Source: Chromatiaceae bacterium | Lineage (GTDB): Bacteria > Pseudomonadota > Gammaproteobacteria > Chromatiales > Chromatiaceae | Direction of reading: 5' to 3' | Assembly (NCBI GenBank): GCA_025458165.1 | Contig: JALOTB010000072.1 | Location: 1 to 61,647 of the forward strand | DNA length: 61,647 bases | Part shown: positions 33,646 through 42,723 of the stretch, in pieces | How positions within the stretch are numbered: the first letter of the stretch is position 1 | Layout of the letters: each line of letters begins with the position of its first letter | Notes under the pieces: model-generated | The model's input: the letters and a program-made list of their open reading frames with translations, nothing else | Told to the model about the DNA's origin: nothing | Databases searched by the model: none | Translations under genes and position numbers: made by a program

Positions 33646-33841
33646 TACCAGCACGGCGGAACCATCGGGCGGCAATGCGACCCTGATCGGGGCCTTGGCC
33701 AACCTAGTGAGCGTCGGGACCTGTGCGTCGCTCGGCAAGCACGTCGGCTTCGTGCACTTCCCCCGCTTCGGGCTGCCGATTACCCCGGAGCGGCTTGTCG
33801 TCGGCGCGGTCTCGGTGATTGGTTTGACGCTGATCCTCTAG
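33646..33841 (+). pseudogene. C-terminal remnant of an ArsB/NhaD/CitT-type ion transporter
   Basis: The reading frame GGNATLIGALANLVSVG followed by HVGFVHFPRFGLPIT and a final hydrophobic helix matches the conserved C-terminal end of ion-transporter superfamily permeases. In these, GGNATLIGASAN-type text precedes the last helix. Everything upstream is missing and the fragment abuts the AapJ-like remnant directly. Confidence 0.55.
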
Positions 33842-33932
33842 CCGTCGAGCGGGGGCCGCAGAAGAGCGCGGCCGACGGCGGCAATCGCCGGGTCTTCGGC
33901 AGTTCCTTAAGACGTTTAATCAGGAGGCACCC

Positions 33933-34922
33933 ATGTCCGTCTTTCTCGAGGTCAACCACCTCACCGTCTACCGCTACGCGAACCCGGTCGAGTTCGGCGT
34001 GCACAAGGTGATGTTCCGACCCCGTGCGGCCCATGACATCCACATCGTCCGCGCCAGCCTCGAAGTCTCGCCCTTCGCGCGTACGCACTGGGTGCACGAC
34101 GTCTTCTCAAACTCGGTCGCGGTGGTCGAGCCATTGGAGCCGGCCACCGAGCTGCGCTTCGACGCCCGTTTCATCGTCGAGCACTATGGGGTGCGCAACC
34201 TGGAGCTGCCGATCGCCCCGGAGGCGGAGAACTTCCCCTTCGAGTACAACGCCGACGACAAGCTGGCCCTCTCGCCCTATCTGCCGCTGCAGTACCCGGA
34301 CGACGCCGGGGTCGTGGGCGAGTGGGTCAAGCAGTTCCTGCCCGCACGCGGGATTACCGGCACCCGTGCCCTGCTGCGCAACATCGCCGAGGGCGTCCGC
34401 AACGACCTGCAATACTCCGCGCGGGAGGCCACGGGGACCCAGCGTCCGGCGGAGACCCTCTCACTGCGCGGCGGCACCTGCCGCGATTACGCCCTGCTGA
34501 TGATCGAGGCCGTCCGCGGGCTCGGGCTCGCCGCACGCTTCGTCTCCGGCTACCTCTACGACAAAGCGCTCGACAGTGCGCCGCCCGCCGAGCTTTCGAG
34601 CGGCCTGCAGCAGGGGGTGCGCCAGGCCGAGAGCCTGGACGCCGGTACCGACGTCCTAGGCGCCGGTGCTACCCATGCCTGGCTGCACGTCTACCTCCCA
34701 GGCGCGGGCTGGGTCCCCTTCGACCCGACCAACATGCTCTTCGGCGGCACCGATCTCATCCGCGTTGCCTACACCCGCACCCCCGAGCAGGCCGCGCCGG
34801 TGTCAGGGAGCTGGTTCGGCGACGCGAGCGACTACTTGGGGATGACGGTGCAGGTGAGCGTGCGCCAGGTGGACGCTGCGACGGCGGGCGACAGCACCGA
34901 CGACCCGTCTGGCGAGCCCTAG
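33933..34922 (+). CDS. Transglutaminase-like protein (bacterial N-terminal region type)
   Basis: The 329-aa protein starts with LEVNHLTVYRYANPVEFGVHKVMFRPR, the bacterial transglutaminase N-terminal domain. The papain-like core follows with the catalytic Cys in RGGTCRDYALLM, His in ATHAWLHVYLPGAGW, and Asp in FDPTN. Such proteins may act as cysteine proteases or amidases. The start has a strong CAGGAGG. It converges with the outer-membrane protein gene. Confidence 0.88.
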   Translation: MSVFLEVNHLTVYRYANPVEFGVHKVMFRPRAAHDIHIVRASLEVSPFARTHWVHDVFSNSVAVVEPLEPATELRFDARFIVEHYGVRNLELPIAPEAENFPFEYNADDKLALSPYLPLQYPDDAGVVGEWVKQFLPARGITGTRALLRNIAEGVRNDLQYSAREATGTQRPAETLSLRGGTCRDYALLMIEAVRGLGLAARFVSGYLYDKALDSAPPAELSSGLQQGVRQAESLDAGTDVLGAGATHAWLHVYLPGAGWVPFDPTNMLFGGTDLIRVAYTRTPEQAAPVSGSWFGDASDYLGMTVQVSVRQVDAATAGDSTDDPSGEP

Positions 34923-34953
34923 GACCGCCGAGGCGCGTCCGCCGCCGCTGCCG

Positions 34954-35856
34954 TCAGAAGCGGCCGCTGACCATCAGCCCGACCATCGCCGCGGGGTCGC
35001 GGTCCTCATCGTAGAGTCGCCGGCCATCTTCATCCTCGACGCGCAGGTTCGATGCCAGGGCGACGCCGGCGTAGAGACGCAGGCTGAGACCCTCGGAGAG
35101 CTCGCGACCGAGGCTCGCGAGGACAGGGACGGCCCGGTGCTCACCGACACCGCCGGGGAAGGGCCCGTCGCGATCGAGTCGGAAGCGATCGGAGCGGTAG
35201 GCGGCGCCGATGCCGAGCTCCCAGCCCGAATCCAGCCGGTATCTGAGCTCAAGCCCGGCCGGTCCGGAGGGACCGGCCGGCGAGGGGTTGGACAGGCGCA
35301 GCCGATCGCTGATGCGCCAGTCGACCAGGATGAACGGGAAGGCGCTGGTCTCCTCGATGCGGTAATAGACCCCCACGCCCAGCCCCAGGGTGAGGTCAGG
35401 ACGCACGGCACGCGCTGCCGTGAGGTTGGCCCCGTACTCGAGGGCGTCGGAGAAACGCGCGCCGGATTCCCCGGCGTATTCGACCGTAGGCGTGAGACCC
35501 CACCGCCAGCCGCCGTCGGTCGTCACGGTATAGGGAACGGACAGACCGACCCGGTAGACCTGGCCCCAGGGATCGGCGCCACCGAAGCCCGCCAGATCGT
35601 CGAAGCGCCAGTCCTGGTAGTCGAAGTTGAGCCGCAAGCCCAGCGCCGAGCGGGAATCGAGCGACCACAGGCGGCCGAAGGACGCCAGCACGCCGGCATA
35701 TCCTGCCTCGCCACCGGCGTCGAGATCGCTGTCGAACTGGTAAATGGGGACGAGGGAATAGCTGCTCGTCATCGCCGCGAGGGCCGGTGTCGCCAGGCAT
35801 CCGCCGGCCAACAACAGGCCGGCGAGTCGCGAAGACGGCGCATTGGGTCTAGGCAT
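34954..35856 (-). CDS. Outer-membrane beta-barrel protein of DUF6268-like type
   Basis: The 300-aa product has a signal peptide (LLLAGGCLATPALA) and repeated amphipathic strands (SALGLRLNFDYQDWRF, LTLGLGVGVYYRIEE, RYRLDSGWELGIGAAYRSDRF), and ends in Phe (LMVSGRF), the C-terminal signature for barrel insertion. No ligand is evident. ATG 35856 has GGAG about 10 bases upstream; an ATG 24 bases earlier is less likely. From 35857 to 36148 I see no gene. Confidence 0.75.
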   Translation of the reverse strand: MPRPNAPSSRLAGLLLAGGCLATPALAAMTSSYSLVPIYQFDSDLDAGGEAGYAGVLASFGRLWSLDSRSALGLRLNFDYQDWRFDDLAGFGGADPWGQVYRVGLSVPYTVTTDGGWRWGLTPTVEYAGESGARFSDALEYGANLTAARAVRPDLTLGLGVGVYYRIEETSAFPFILVDWRISDRLRLSNPSPAGPSGPAGLELRYRLDSGWELGIGAAYRSDRFRLDRDGPFPGGVGEHRAVPVLASLGRELSEGLSLRLYAGVALASNLRVEDEDGRRLYDEDRDPAAMVGLMVSGRF

Positions 35857-36148
35857 CGGGGGGCTCTCCGGTGGGGGCAAATGGACGGGGAAAACAGAAA
35901 CGCGGTGAGCGTATCACCCCAGCGCGGCGGCCGAAACGTCGCGTCCACAACCCGGGCCGCTTTCGCGGGACCTCGAGTCCGCGTGCTACCCCGAGCCGGT
36001 GACCGCGAACGAGTCCCGGCGCGGCAAGCACGGCCGCGAGCCGCCTCGACGACAGGTCCCGAGTGGATGGCCGGTGACGCTGAGCATGGCGCTTCCGGCG
36101 TACATCGGCGCTGGACCGATTTAGTGCCATCACAAAAGTCTGTTATAA

Positions 36149-36300
36149 GGGCACCTTGAAAAATTCAAGGTGCCCGTGCGGCGCCGGCACGTGCCGCCAT
36201 TTTCAGGTGCCTAAGCATCTGAAAAGGAAGCGAAGTGGAAATCGCATTTTTCGCTTCGCGTCGTGGACAATCCCAGCGATGGGATTTTTCGAGGTCCCCA
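36149..36300 (+). repeat. Structured dispersed repeat, copy A
   Basis: It opens with a perfect 12-bp hairpin with AAA loop (GGGCACCTTGAA and complement, 36149-36175) and contains a palindrome at 36185-36196. An 11-bp hairpin follows (TTTTCAGGTGC-CTAA-GCATCTGAAAA, 36200-36225), then a GCGAAG/CTTCGC pair (36230-36259) and a 7-bp hairpin at 36269-36286. Copy B near 60497-60645 aligns along the full length, and part of the 3' half recurs inverted at about 37612-37690. Stem bases change in pairs between copies. Confidence 0.85.
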
Positions 36301-36339
36301 TTTGAGTTGGTCTCGCCGATCGTTCGGGAGCGCATCCAA

Positions 36340-37467
36340 TTGAATGCTGACACGGCCTTTAGCCCCCCCGCGCGTGCCCTGATCGCCGCCGCGGCCCTGG
36401 TCATCGTCATCGCAGGGGTCCAGTCGGCCGCCTCGGTGGTCGCAACCGTGCTGCTCGCGGTCTTTATCGCCGTGGTCGCCAGCCGGCCCTTGCGCTGGCT
36501 GCGTCGGCACGGCTGGCCGAAATGGCTCGCCTTCGCGGTAGTGATCTTCCTACTGGTCGATTTCGGCAGCCTGTTCGCGCTGCTCGCGACTGGGGCCATC
36601 GAAGGGTTTCGCGACAACCTGCCCAGCTATCAGGAGCGGCTCGTCCTGTTAAGCCAGCAGGTCGGCGGATGGCTCGAGGGCATGGGTCTCTCGGACTCGC
36701 GCGAGGCGGTCCCGGCGGTGATCGATCCGGCCGGGGCGATCGCGATGGCGCGTCGGATGGCATCGAGTGTCGGCGGGCTCTTCGCCAACGGGGTGCTGGT
36801 GCTGCTCACCGTCGCCTTCATCCTGCTCGAGGCCTCGACCCTGCCCGCCAAGCTCAAGCTCGCCCTGCGCTTCGACGAGCAGGCCAATGCGCGCGTCGCG
36901 CAGGTGTTCGACGCGATCAACCGCTACATGGTGATCAAGGCCCTGACCAGCCTCGGCACCTCGGTGGCCGCCTTTGCCTGGCTGAGCCTGCTCGGGATCG
37001 ACTTCGCCGTGCTCTGGGGTCTGCTCGCCTTCGTCCTCAACTTCGTCCCCTTCGTCGGCTCCTTCCTGATGGCGATCCCGCCGGTCCTGGTGGCCCTGGT
37101 CCAGACCGACATCCAGACCACCCTGCTGGTCGTGCTCGGCTACCTGGTCATCAATATCGCTATCGGCAATATCCTGGAGCCGCGCATCATGGGACGCGGG
37201 CTCGGCCTCTCGGTGCTGGGTATCTTCCTGTCGCTGCTCTTCTGGGGCTGGGTGCTGGGACCGGTGGGGGTATTCCTCTCCGTCCCGCTGACCATGGCGC
37301 TCAAGGTGGCGTTCGAGGCGAGCCCGCACACCCGTCCCATCGCCATCCTGCTCGGCCCGGAGATCGCCCAAGCCAGGCCCGACGAGCCCGAGGCGTCGGC
37401 GGAGGGCGACGCGCCCGAGCCTCGCGCGGGTGATGACGGATTTGGGTCCGCTGATGAACGCAGATAG
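36340..37467 (+). CDS. AI-2E/PerM-family membrane transporter
   Basis: An inner-membrane protein with eight or so helices, typical of the AI-2E transporter family: VATVLLAVFIAVVASRPL, the long periplasmic-type middle region, LLGIDFAVLWGLLAFVLNFVPFVGS and NILEPRIMGRGLGLS near the C-terminus. Substrates of the family vary (autoinducer, ions, metabolites). The longest frame begins with an ATG at 36235 inside the dispersed repeat. A TTG at 36340, preceded by GGGAG, starts exactly where family similarity begins, so I prefer it, with moderate certainty. A short copy of this gene lies at 30146. Confidence 0.85.
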   Translation: MNADTAFSPPARALIAAAALVIVIAGVQSAASVVATVLLAVFIAVVASRPLRWLRRHGWPKWLAFAVVIFLLVDFGSLFALLATGAIEGFRDNLPSYQERLVLLSQQVGGWLEGMGLSDSREAVPAVIDPAGAIAMARRMASSVGGLFANGVLVLLTVAFILLEASTLPAKLKLALRFDEQANARVAQVFDAINRYMVIKALTSLGTSVAAFAWLSLLGIDFAVLWGLLAFVLNFVPFVGSFLMAIPPVLVALVQTDIQTTLLVVLGYLVINIAIGNILEPRIMGRGLGLSVLGIFLSLLFWGWVLGPVGVFLSVPLTMALKVAFEASPHTRPIAILLGPEIAQARPDEPEASAEGDAPEPRAGDDGFGSADERR

Positions 37468-37839
37468 GCGCAAACGAGGCCGGGCGTCACCCTGAGACTG
37501 GGAGTCGGAAATCCGCCGACCCGTGATCTTGCCGGGCGATCTTTGCTCGTCGCCCGGCGGAAGGGCAGGTCGTTCGCTCATCCAGCCTCCCCCGGTCAGC
37601 GGGCAATTCCAGGCGACCTCGAAACACGTCTTCGCTCGCATTTTTCGAGACGCGAAGCGAGAAACCCGATCTCCGCTTCGCCGATTTTTCGCCAGGATGG
37701 CCAATAATCAGCGCCTCCTGAGAAGTCCTGTTATCCGCGACGGCCATTTCCGCCACCCAGCGCCCCGCGGCCCCTGGGTTCGCCGCGGCCTCGGGTGGAG
37801 TAGACTGTCGCCCGCACTCCAACTGCCGATCCGCTAGCC
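37468..37839. other. Intergenic stretch carrying repeat copy C
   Basis: No gene is supported here. The stretch holds the partial repeat copy C (about 37612-37690), and near its left end a short text reading CGCTGATGAACGCAG, a common non-coding motif in related genomes. A leader or promoter for the GlgC-like gene may lie in the last 100 bases, but none is clear. Confidence 0.5.
37612..37690 (-). repeat. Structured dispersed repeat, copy C (3' half, inverted)
   Basis: Read on the minus strand, GCGAAGCGGAGATCG then CTCGCTTCGCGTCTCGAAAA aligns with GCGATGCGGAGATCG and TTCGCTTCGCGTCTTGAAAA in copy B. The outer stem CTCGAAA/TTTCGAG replaces CTTGAA/TTCAAG of copy B, a paired T-A to C-G change. The 5' half, with the opening hairpins, is absent. 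Confidence 0.6.
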
Positions 37840-39024
37840 ATGCCAGCCGATACCCTGACCCTGGTGCTCGCCACCGGGCGGGGCGAGGGGCTCGGCCCCC
37901 TCACTCTGCACCGGGCCAAGGCCGCCGTCCCCTTCGGCGGCAAGTTCCGCATTATCGACTTCACCCTGGCTAACTGCCTGCACTCTGGGCTGCGCCGCAT
38001 TCTGGTGCTGACCCAGTACAAGTCGCACTCCCTGCAGAAGCACCTGCGCGACGGCTGGTCGATCTTCCACCCTGAGCTCGGCGAGTTCATCACCCCGGTC
38101 CCGCCGCAGATGCGCGACGGCTCGGACTGGTACGCGGGGATGCTGAGCGCCATCCGCCAGAACCGCTATCTCATCGAGCGCAGCGGGGCGCGCCAGGTCC
38201 TGATCCTAGACGGCGACCTGGTCTACCGGATGGATTACGCGGAGCTGATCCGCTACCACCGCGAGCGCGACGCGCAGGTCACGTTCGGCTGCCGCGCCCT
38301 GGGGGACGCGTCTCCCGGCGCCTGCGCCTCGTTGGCCCTCGATGGCGATGACTGGGTCCAGGGCCTGTCTGCGGCCGGCAGCGATGTCGCCACCATGGGG
38401 GTCTACCTCTTCGATACCAATCTGCTGCTCGATGAGCTGGGGCGCGAGCAGACGGTCGTCGCCGCCGACGAGGGGGGTGCGATCGGGATGCTCGCGGCGC
38501 TCGCCGGGCGCTACCGCATCGCCGCCTACCGCTTCGGCGGGGAGCGCGGGCGGGTGACCCCCGATCGCTACTGGAGCGACCTCGCCGACCCCGACGCCTA
38601 CTACGCCGCCAACATGGCCCTGCTGGAGACGGAGCCGCCGCTCGACCTCTACCAGGAGGACTGGAACATCCTCACCTACCAGGGCCAGTACCCGCCGGCG
38701 CGCACCGTGCCTGGCCCGACCGGGACCGAGGGGATCTTCGTCAACTCCATGCTCGCCGCCGGCACGGTGATCAAAGGGGGCGGGGTGAACCACTCGATCC
38801 TCTTCCCGCAGGTGCGCATCGCTGACGGCGCCATCGTCGAGGACGCCATCCTCTTCCATGGGGTCAGCATCGGGGCGGGGGCGCACCTGCGCCGCTGCAT
38901 CCTGGACAAGGACGTGGTGATCTCCCCGGGGGCGACCATCGGGATGGACCCCAAGGCGGACCAGGGGCGCTTCACGCGCACCCCCGCGGGGATCGTGGTG
39001 GTGCCCAAGGGCTACCGACTCTGA
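37840..39024 (+). CDS. GlgC-like ADP-glucose pyrophosphorylase paralogue, motif-poor
   Basis: The 394-aa protein is clearly of the GlgC family: HRAKAAVPFGGKFRIIDFTLANC, SGLRRILVLTQYKSHSLQKH, WYAGMLSAIRQNRYLI and a C-terminal left-handed beta-helix (SILFPQVRIADGAIVEDAIL, LDKDVVISPGATIG). The usual N-terminal GGRG becomes ATGRGEGL. GDHIYKMDY becomes GDLVYRMDY, and the VEKP-type motif with the glucose-1-phosphate-binding Lys is absent from a shortened loop (residues about 150-185). It may be a regulatory or altered-substrate paralogue. GT start is ATG 37840. Confidence 0.75.
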   Translation: MPADTLTLVLATGRGEGLGPLTLHRAKAAVPFGGKFRIIDFTLANCLHSGLRRILVLTQYKSHSLQKHLRDGWSIFHPELGEFITPVPPQMRDGSDWYAGMLSAIRQNRYLIERSGARQVLILDGDLVYRMDYAELIRYHRERDAQVTFGCRALGDASPGACASLALDGDDWVQGLSAAGSDVATMGVYLFDTNLLLDELGREQTVVAADEGGAIGMLAALAGRYRIAAYRFGGERGRVTPDRYWSDLADPDAYYAANMALLETEPPLDLYQEDWNILTYQGQYPPARTVPGPTGTEGIFVNSMLAAGTVIKGGGVNHSILFPQVRIADGAIVEDAILFHGVSIGAGAHLRRCILDKDVVISPGATIGMDPKADQGRFTRTPAGIVVVPKGYRL

Positions 39025-39042
39025 TCGACCGGGACGACAGGC

Positions 39043-39693
39043 GTGACCTCGGGCCAGGCGGAGGCGGTCTTTCAGACCCTGCTCAGCACCTACGGCCCGC
39101 AGCACTGGTGGCCGGCTGAGACCCAGTTCGAGGTCATGGTGGGCGCGGTCCTCACCCAGGACGCCGCCTGGGTCAACGTCGAGCGCGCCCTCGCGCACCT
39201 GACCCAGCGGGTCCCGCTCAAGGCGCGGGCGATCCTTGATCTGCCCGTCGAAGACCTCGCCGCCTGCCTGCGCCCGGTCGGCTATTTCAACGTCAAGGCG
39301 CAACGACTGCGCGCCCTCTGCGAGGCGCTCGAGACGGCCGGCGGGCTCGCCACCCTCGAGCGCATGGAGACAGCGGCGCTGCGTCATTGGCTGCTCGCGA
39401 TCCACGGCGTCGGCCCTGAGACCGCGGACGACATCCTGCTCTATGCCTTTGAGCGCCCGGTCTTCGTCGTCGATGCCTATACGCGCCGGATCTTCGGCAG
39501 GCTCGGGCTGCTCCTAGCCGACGAGGGCTACGAGGGCATTCGCCATCGCTTCGAGGCCACCCTCGGCCCGGAAGCCCGGTGCTTCAACGAGTACCACGCC
39601 CTGATCGTGCGCCATGGCAAGGAGATCTGCCGGCCCCGCCCGCGCTGCGGGGACTGCTGCCTGCGGGCCGTCTGCCCATCCGCCGCCGCTTGA
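39043..39693 (+). CDS. Endonuclease III-like HhH-GPD glycosylase without catalytic Lys
   Basis: The 216-aa protein has the HhH motif HGVGPETADDIL, the conserved Asp in VVDAYTRRIFGR, and a C-terminal [4Fe-4S] cluster loop (CRPRPRCGDCCLRAVC, C-x6-C-x2-C-x5-C when the middle cysteine is chosen). In Nth the helix-hairpin-helix is followed by a catalytic Lys (GVGRKTA); here it is GPETA, as in monofunctional glycosylases of the group. It probably removes damaged bases without lyase activity. It starts with GTG, 18 bases after the GlgC-like gene. Confidence 0.8.
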   Translation: MTSGQAEAVFQTLLSTYGPQHWWPAETQFEVMVGAVLTQDAAWVNVERALAHLTQRVPLKARAILDLPVEDLAACLRPVGYFNVKAQRLRALCEALETAGGLATLERMETAALRHWLLAIHGVGPETADDILLYAFERPVFVVDAYTRRIFGRLGLLLADEGYEGIRHRFEATLGPEARCFNEYHALIVRHGKEICRPRPRCGDCCLRAVCPSAAA

Positions 39694-39702
39694 GTCGCGG
39701 AC

Positions 39703-41565
39703 TCAGTTGCCGGTGGGATGGGCGAGGAGCAACAGGGTCTGGCCGGCGAAGCCGAAGGGATTGGCCGCCACCACTGGGGCGCTCCGGGCGAGGGCTGCGC
39801 GGGCACGCTCGACCTGCCCAGGGTCGCCACCGGCCAGCGCGAGGGCGATGACGACGGCGACCGGCGAGGGCAGGGGGCTGTCGCGCAAGGCGACCTCGGC
39901 CGGAACGCCGGGTAGCAGTGAGTCGGCATCCAGCCGCCAGCCGTCCTCGCCGTGGAACCGCGACCAGGCGAGATCGACCAGGGGCAGGGCGCGGGCGCGC
40001 TCGGCCTCGGACCCGCCGACCTGCCCCCAGTCCCACAGCCCCTGGGCCAGGTAGGCGTAGTCCTCTAAGGCCGCGGCGACCGTCCAGCCCTGCTTGTCCG
40101 TCGCGCGCAGCACCTGGTCGTCGCGCATCAGGCGCTCGCGGAGGAAGTCAGCGAGGCGCCCGGCGGCCTCGCGATAGCGGGCGTCGCCGAAGGCGCGCGC
40201 CCCCGCTGCCAGGGCCGAGAGCGCGAGCCCGTTCCAGCCCGCCAGCTCCTTGTCGTCGCGCGGCAGGGTCCGCAGGGCGCGGGCGCCCAGCAACTTGACC
40301 CGCGCCGAGTCGAAGAGCCGCTCCGCCTCCTCGGCCCCGAGCCCCAGCCGCCCGGCCGCCTCGGAAGGACTGGGGCCGAGGATCGGCAGGTGACCGGCGG
40401 CGAATCTCGGCGCCCCTTGGAGCCGCCAGACCTCGGCGAGCAGGCGGCGCTCCGGCTCGTCGAGCAGCCGCTCCAGCTCCTCGGGCCGCCAGAGGTAGTA
40501 GCCGCCCTCCTCGCCCTCGCCGTCGAGGGCGGACAGGCTCGCGATGAAGCCGCCGCTCGGCCCCGTAAGCTCGCGCAGCATGAAGTCCAGGGTCTCGCGG
40601 GCGACGTCGCGGTACTCCGGGTGCCCCAGCACCTCGGCGGCGCGCAGGTAGAGCGGGACCAGGAGGGCCTGGTCGTAGAGCATCTTCTCGAAGTGCGGCG
40701 TGGCCCAGTCGGGGTCGACGGTGTAGCGGAAGAAGCCGCCGCCCAGGTGATCGCGCAGGCCCTTGCGCGCCATCGCGTCGAGCGTGACCGCCAGGAAGTC
40801 GCCCAGCACCGCGTCCGGCTCGCGCGCCTGCAGCTCCAGCAGCGCCATGAGGTTCGGCGCCATGGGGAAGCGGCTCTGGTGGCCGAAGCCGCCGGCGAGC
40901 TCGTCACCGATCAGGAGCGCCTGGCGGACCAGCGCACGCGCCAGCTCGGCCGCGGACGGCAGTCGCGCCAACGCCGGGGCGTCTTCCCTGTCCTCGGCGG
41001 CACGCTCCGCGGCCGCGCGCCGCGCGAGGTCGGAGAGCTCGGCCGGCTCGCGCGCCCAGGTTCGGGCCAAGCGCTCCAGCAGACCCTGGAACTGGGCCCG
41101 CGGGGCATAAGTGAGCCCGACCATCGGATAGCCCTCGGGGCTCAGAAAGACGTTGAGCGGCCAACCGGCGGGCCCAGCCGTGCGCTGGACGAATCCGATC
41201 AGGTAGGCGTCGAGGGCCGGATGGAGCTCCCGGTCGAGCTTGACCGGGACGAAGTGCTGGTTGATCAGGGCCGCGATCTCGGCGTTCTGGTAGCTCTCGC
41301 GCTGCATCACGTGGCACCAGTGGCAGGCGAAGTAGCCGCTGGAGATCAGGATCGGCTTGCCCTCGGCGCGCGCCTGGGCGAGGACCTGCGGACCCCAGTC
41401 GCGCCAGTCGACCGGGTCGTCGGCATGCATGGCGAGATAGGGCGAGGGGTTGCCCGCCAGGGCGTTGGCGCCCTCGACCGAGGGCAGGGGGGCGAGCAGG
41501 GAGACGGCTAGGGTGGCCAACCAAGGCCACCGGGCGCGGAGGAGCCCGGTCGGCCTAGGGCTCAT
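39703..41565 (-). CDS. DUF255 thioredoxin-fold protein (YyaL/SPATA20 type)
   Basis: The roughly 620-aa secreted protein has a signal peptide and a DUF255 thioredoxin-like domain: [19 protein letters not shown], the CHWCHVM motif, and [14 protein letters not shown] long alpha/alpha-toroid region follows, resembling GlcNAc-epimerase-like domains ([28 protein letters not shown]). Function is unknown in bacteria. The ATG at 41565 lies inside the tatC end, overlapping it by 11 bases, implying translational coupling. Confidence 0.88.
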   Translation of the reverse strand: MSPRPTGLLRARWPWLATLAVSLLAPLPSVEGANALAGNPSPYLAMHADDPVDWRDWGPQVLAQARAEGKPILISSGYFACHWCHVMQRESYQNAEIAALINQHFVPVKLDRELHPALDAYLIGFVQRTAGPAGWPLNVFLSPEGYPMVGLTYAPRAQFQGLLERLARTWAREPAELSDLARRAAAERAAEDREDAPALARLPSAAELARALVRQALLIGDELAGGFGHQSRFPMAPNLMALLELQAREPDAVLGDFLAVTLDAMARKGLRDHLGGGFFRYTVDPDWATPHFEKMLYDQALLVPLYLRAAEVLGHPEYRDVARETLDFMLRELTGPSGGFIASLSALDGEGEEGGYYLWRPEELERLLDEPERRLLAEVWRLQGAPRFAAGHLPILGPSPSEAAGRLGLGAEEAERLFDSARVKLLGARALRTLPRDDKELAGWNGLALSALAAGARAFGDARYREAAGRLADFLRERLMRDDQVLRATDKQGWTVAAALEDYAYLAQGLWDWGQVGGSEAERARALPLVDLAWSRFHGEDGWRLDADSLLPGVPAEVALRDSPLPSPVAVVIALALAGGDPGQVERARAALARSAPVVAANPFGFAGQTLLLLAHPTGN

Positions 41566-42655
41566 CGAGCTGGGCGAGGATGTTGCGGGCAACCCGCCGC
41601 TGGTCTTCGTCCCCCTCGTTCAGGACCTCGCGGAGCAGGCGCCGAGCGCCGTCCTGATCGTCCGACTCGCGCAGGTCCATCACCCGGCGCAGCTTCTCCG
41701 CGACCGGGTCGCGCCCGGACTGGGCCTCGGCCGCCTCGATGGCGTCGAGCTCGTCCTCCATCTCCTCGGGAGTCAGTGGTCGGAAGCGCTCGCGATCGTA
41801 GGGATCGCCGCCCGCGATCTCGGCACCGACCACCAGGCCGGCGGCCGGGCCAGCGCCGGGGTTGGGCGCTGGGGCCGCCCCGAGCGGACCCTCGCCCTCG
41901 TCGTCGTCCTCGGCCGGCTTGTGTACGAAGGCGCGCGAGAAGACGATCCCCAGCTCAAACAGCAGCCACATGGGCAGCGCCAGCAAGGTCTGCGAGATCA
42001 CATCGGGCGGCGTCAGCAGCATGCCGACGACGAAGACCCCGACGATCACGTAGGGGCGTTTCCCGGCCAGACTCTCGGGCGTGGTGAGACCCGCCGCCAC
42101 CAGCAGGATGGTCGCGATGGGGATCTCGAAGGCGATGCCAAAGGCGAAGAACAGGGTGAGCACGAAGTCGAGATAGGCGCTGATGTCGGTCATCACCGCC
42201 ACACCCTCGGGGGCGGTGCTGGTGAAGAAGGCGAACACCAGCGGGAACACCACGTAATAGGCGAAGGCCATCCCCAGGTAGAACAGCACGATGCTGGAGA
42301 TCAGCAGCGGGATTGCGAGCTTTTTCTCGTGCTGGTAGAGCCCCGGCGCGACGAACGACCAGAGCTGGTAGAGCAGGTAGGGCATCGCCAGGAAGACCGC
42401 CGCGACCAGGGCGAGCTTGAACGGCGTGAGGAAGGGCGAGGCGACCTGGGTGGCGATCATGCTCGTACCCTCCGGCAACTGGGCCATGAGGGGGGCGGCG
42501 ACGTAGCTGTAGATCGCGTTGGAGAAGGGGAAGAGCACCAGGAAGGTGATCAGGATCGCCACCACCATGCGCAGCAGGCGGTCCCGTAGCTCCACCAGGT
42601 GGGAGATGAAGGGCTGCTCGGCCCCGGGGTCGTCGTAGGGGTCTGGCGACGCCAT
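41555..42655 (-). CDS. tatC: Sec-independent translocase TatC with FimV-like C-terminal extension
   Basis: Residues 1-250 are a normal six-helix Tat[15 protein letters not shown] at the N-terminus, [12 protein letters not shown] with the conserved Glu (about 110), FEIPI and [10 protein letters not shown]. About 115 extra residues follow: an acidic linker, a Pro/Ala/Gly spacer and a helical end, [20 protein letters not shown] then [18 protein letters not shown]. This end matches the short C-terminal domain of FimV-type proteins. TatC binds twin-arginine precursors. The gene lies in the his-tat cluster, downstream of a damaged tatB. Confidence 0.92.
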   Translation of the reverse strand: MASPDPYDDPGAEQPFISHLVELRDRLLRMVVAILITFLVLFPFSNAIYSYVAAPLMAQLPEGTSMIATQVASPFLTPFKLALVAAVFLAMPYLLYQLWSFVAPGLYQHEKKLAIPLLISSIVLFYLGMAFAYYVVFPLVFAFFTSTAPEGVAVMTDISAYLDFVLTLFFAFGIAFEIPIATILLVAAGLTTPESLAGKRPYVIVGVFVVGMLLTPPDVISQTLLALPMWLLFELGIVFSRAFVHKPAEDDDEGEGPLGAAPAPNPGAGPAAGLVVGAEIAGGDPYDRERFRPLTPEEMEDELDAIEAAEAQSGRDPVAEKLRRVMDLRESDDQDGARRLLREVLNEGDEDQRRVARNILAQLDEP

Positions 42656-42723
42656 AGCAGATCAGGGGTGAGGTGAGGGCCACGGGCGAGGCGCCAGGCC
42701 GGCCAGGGGCACAGGGGGCGCTC

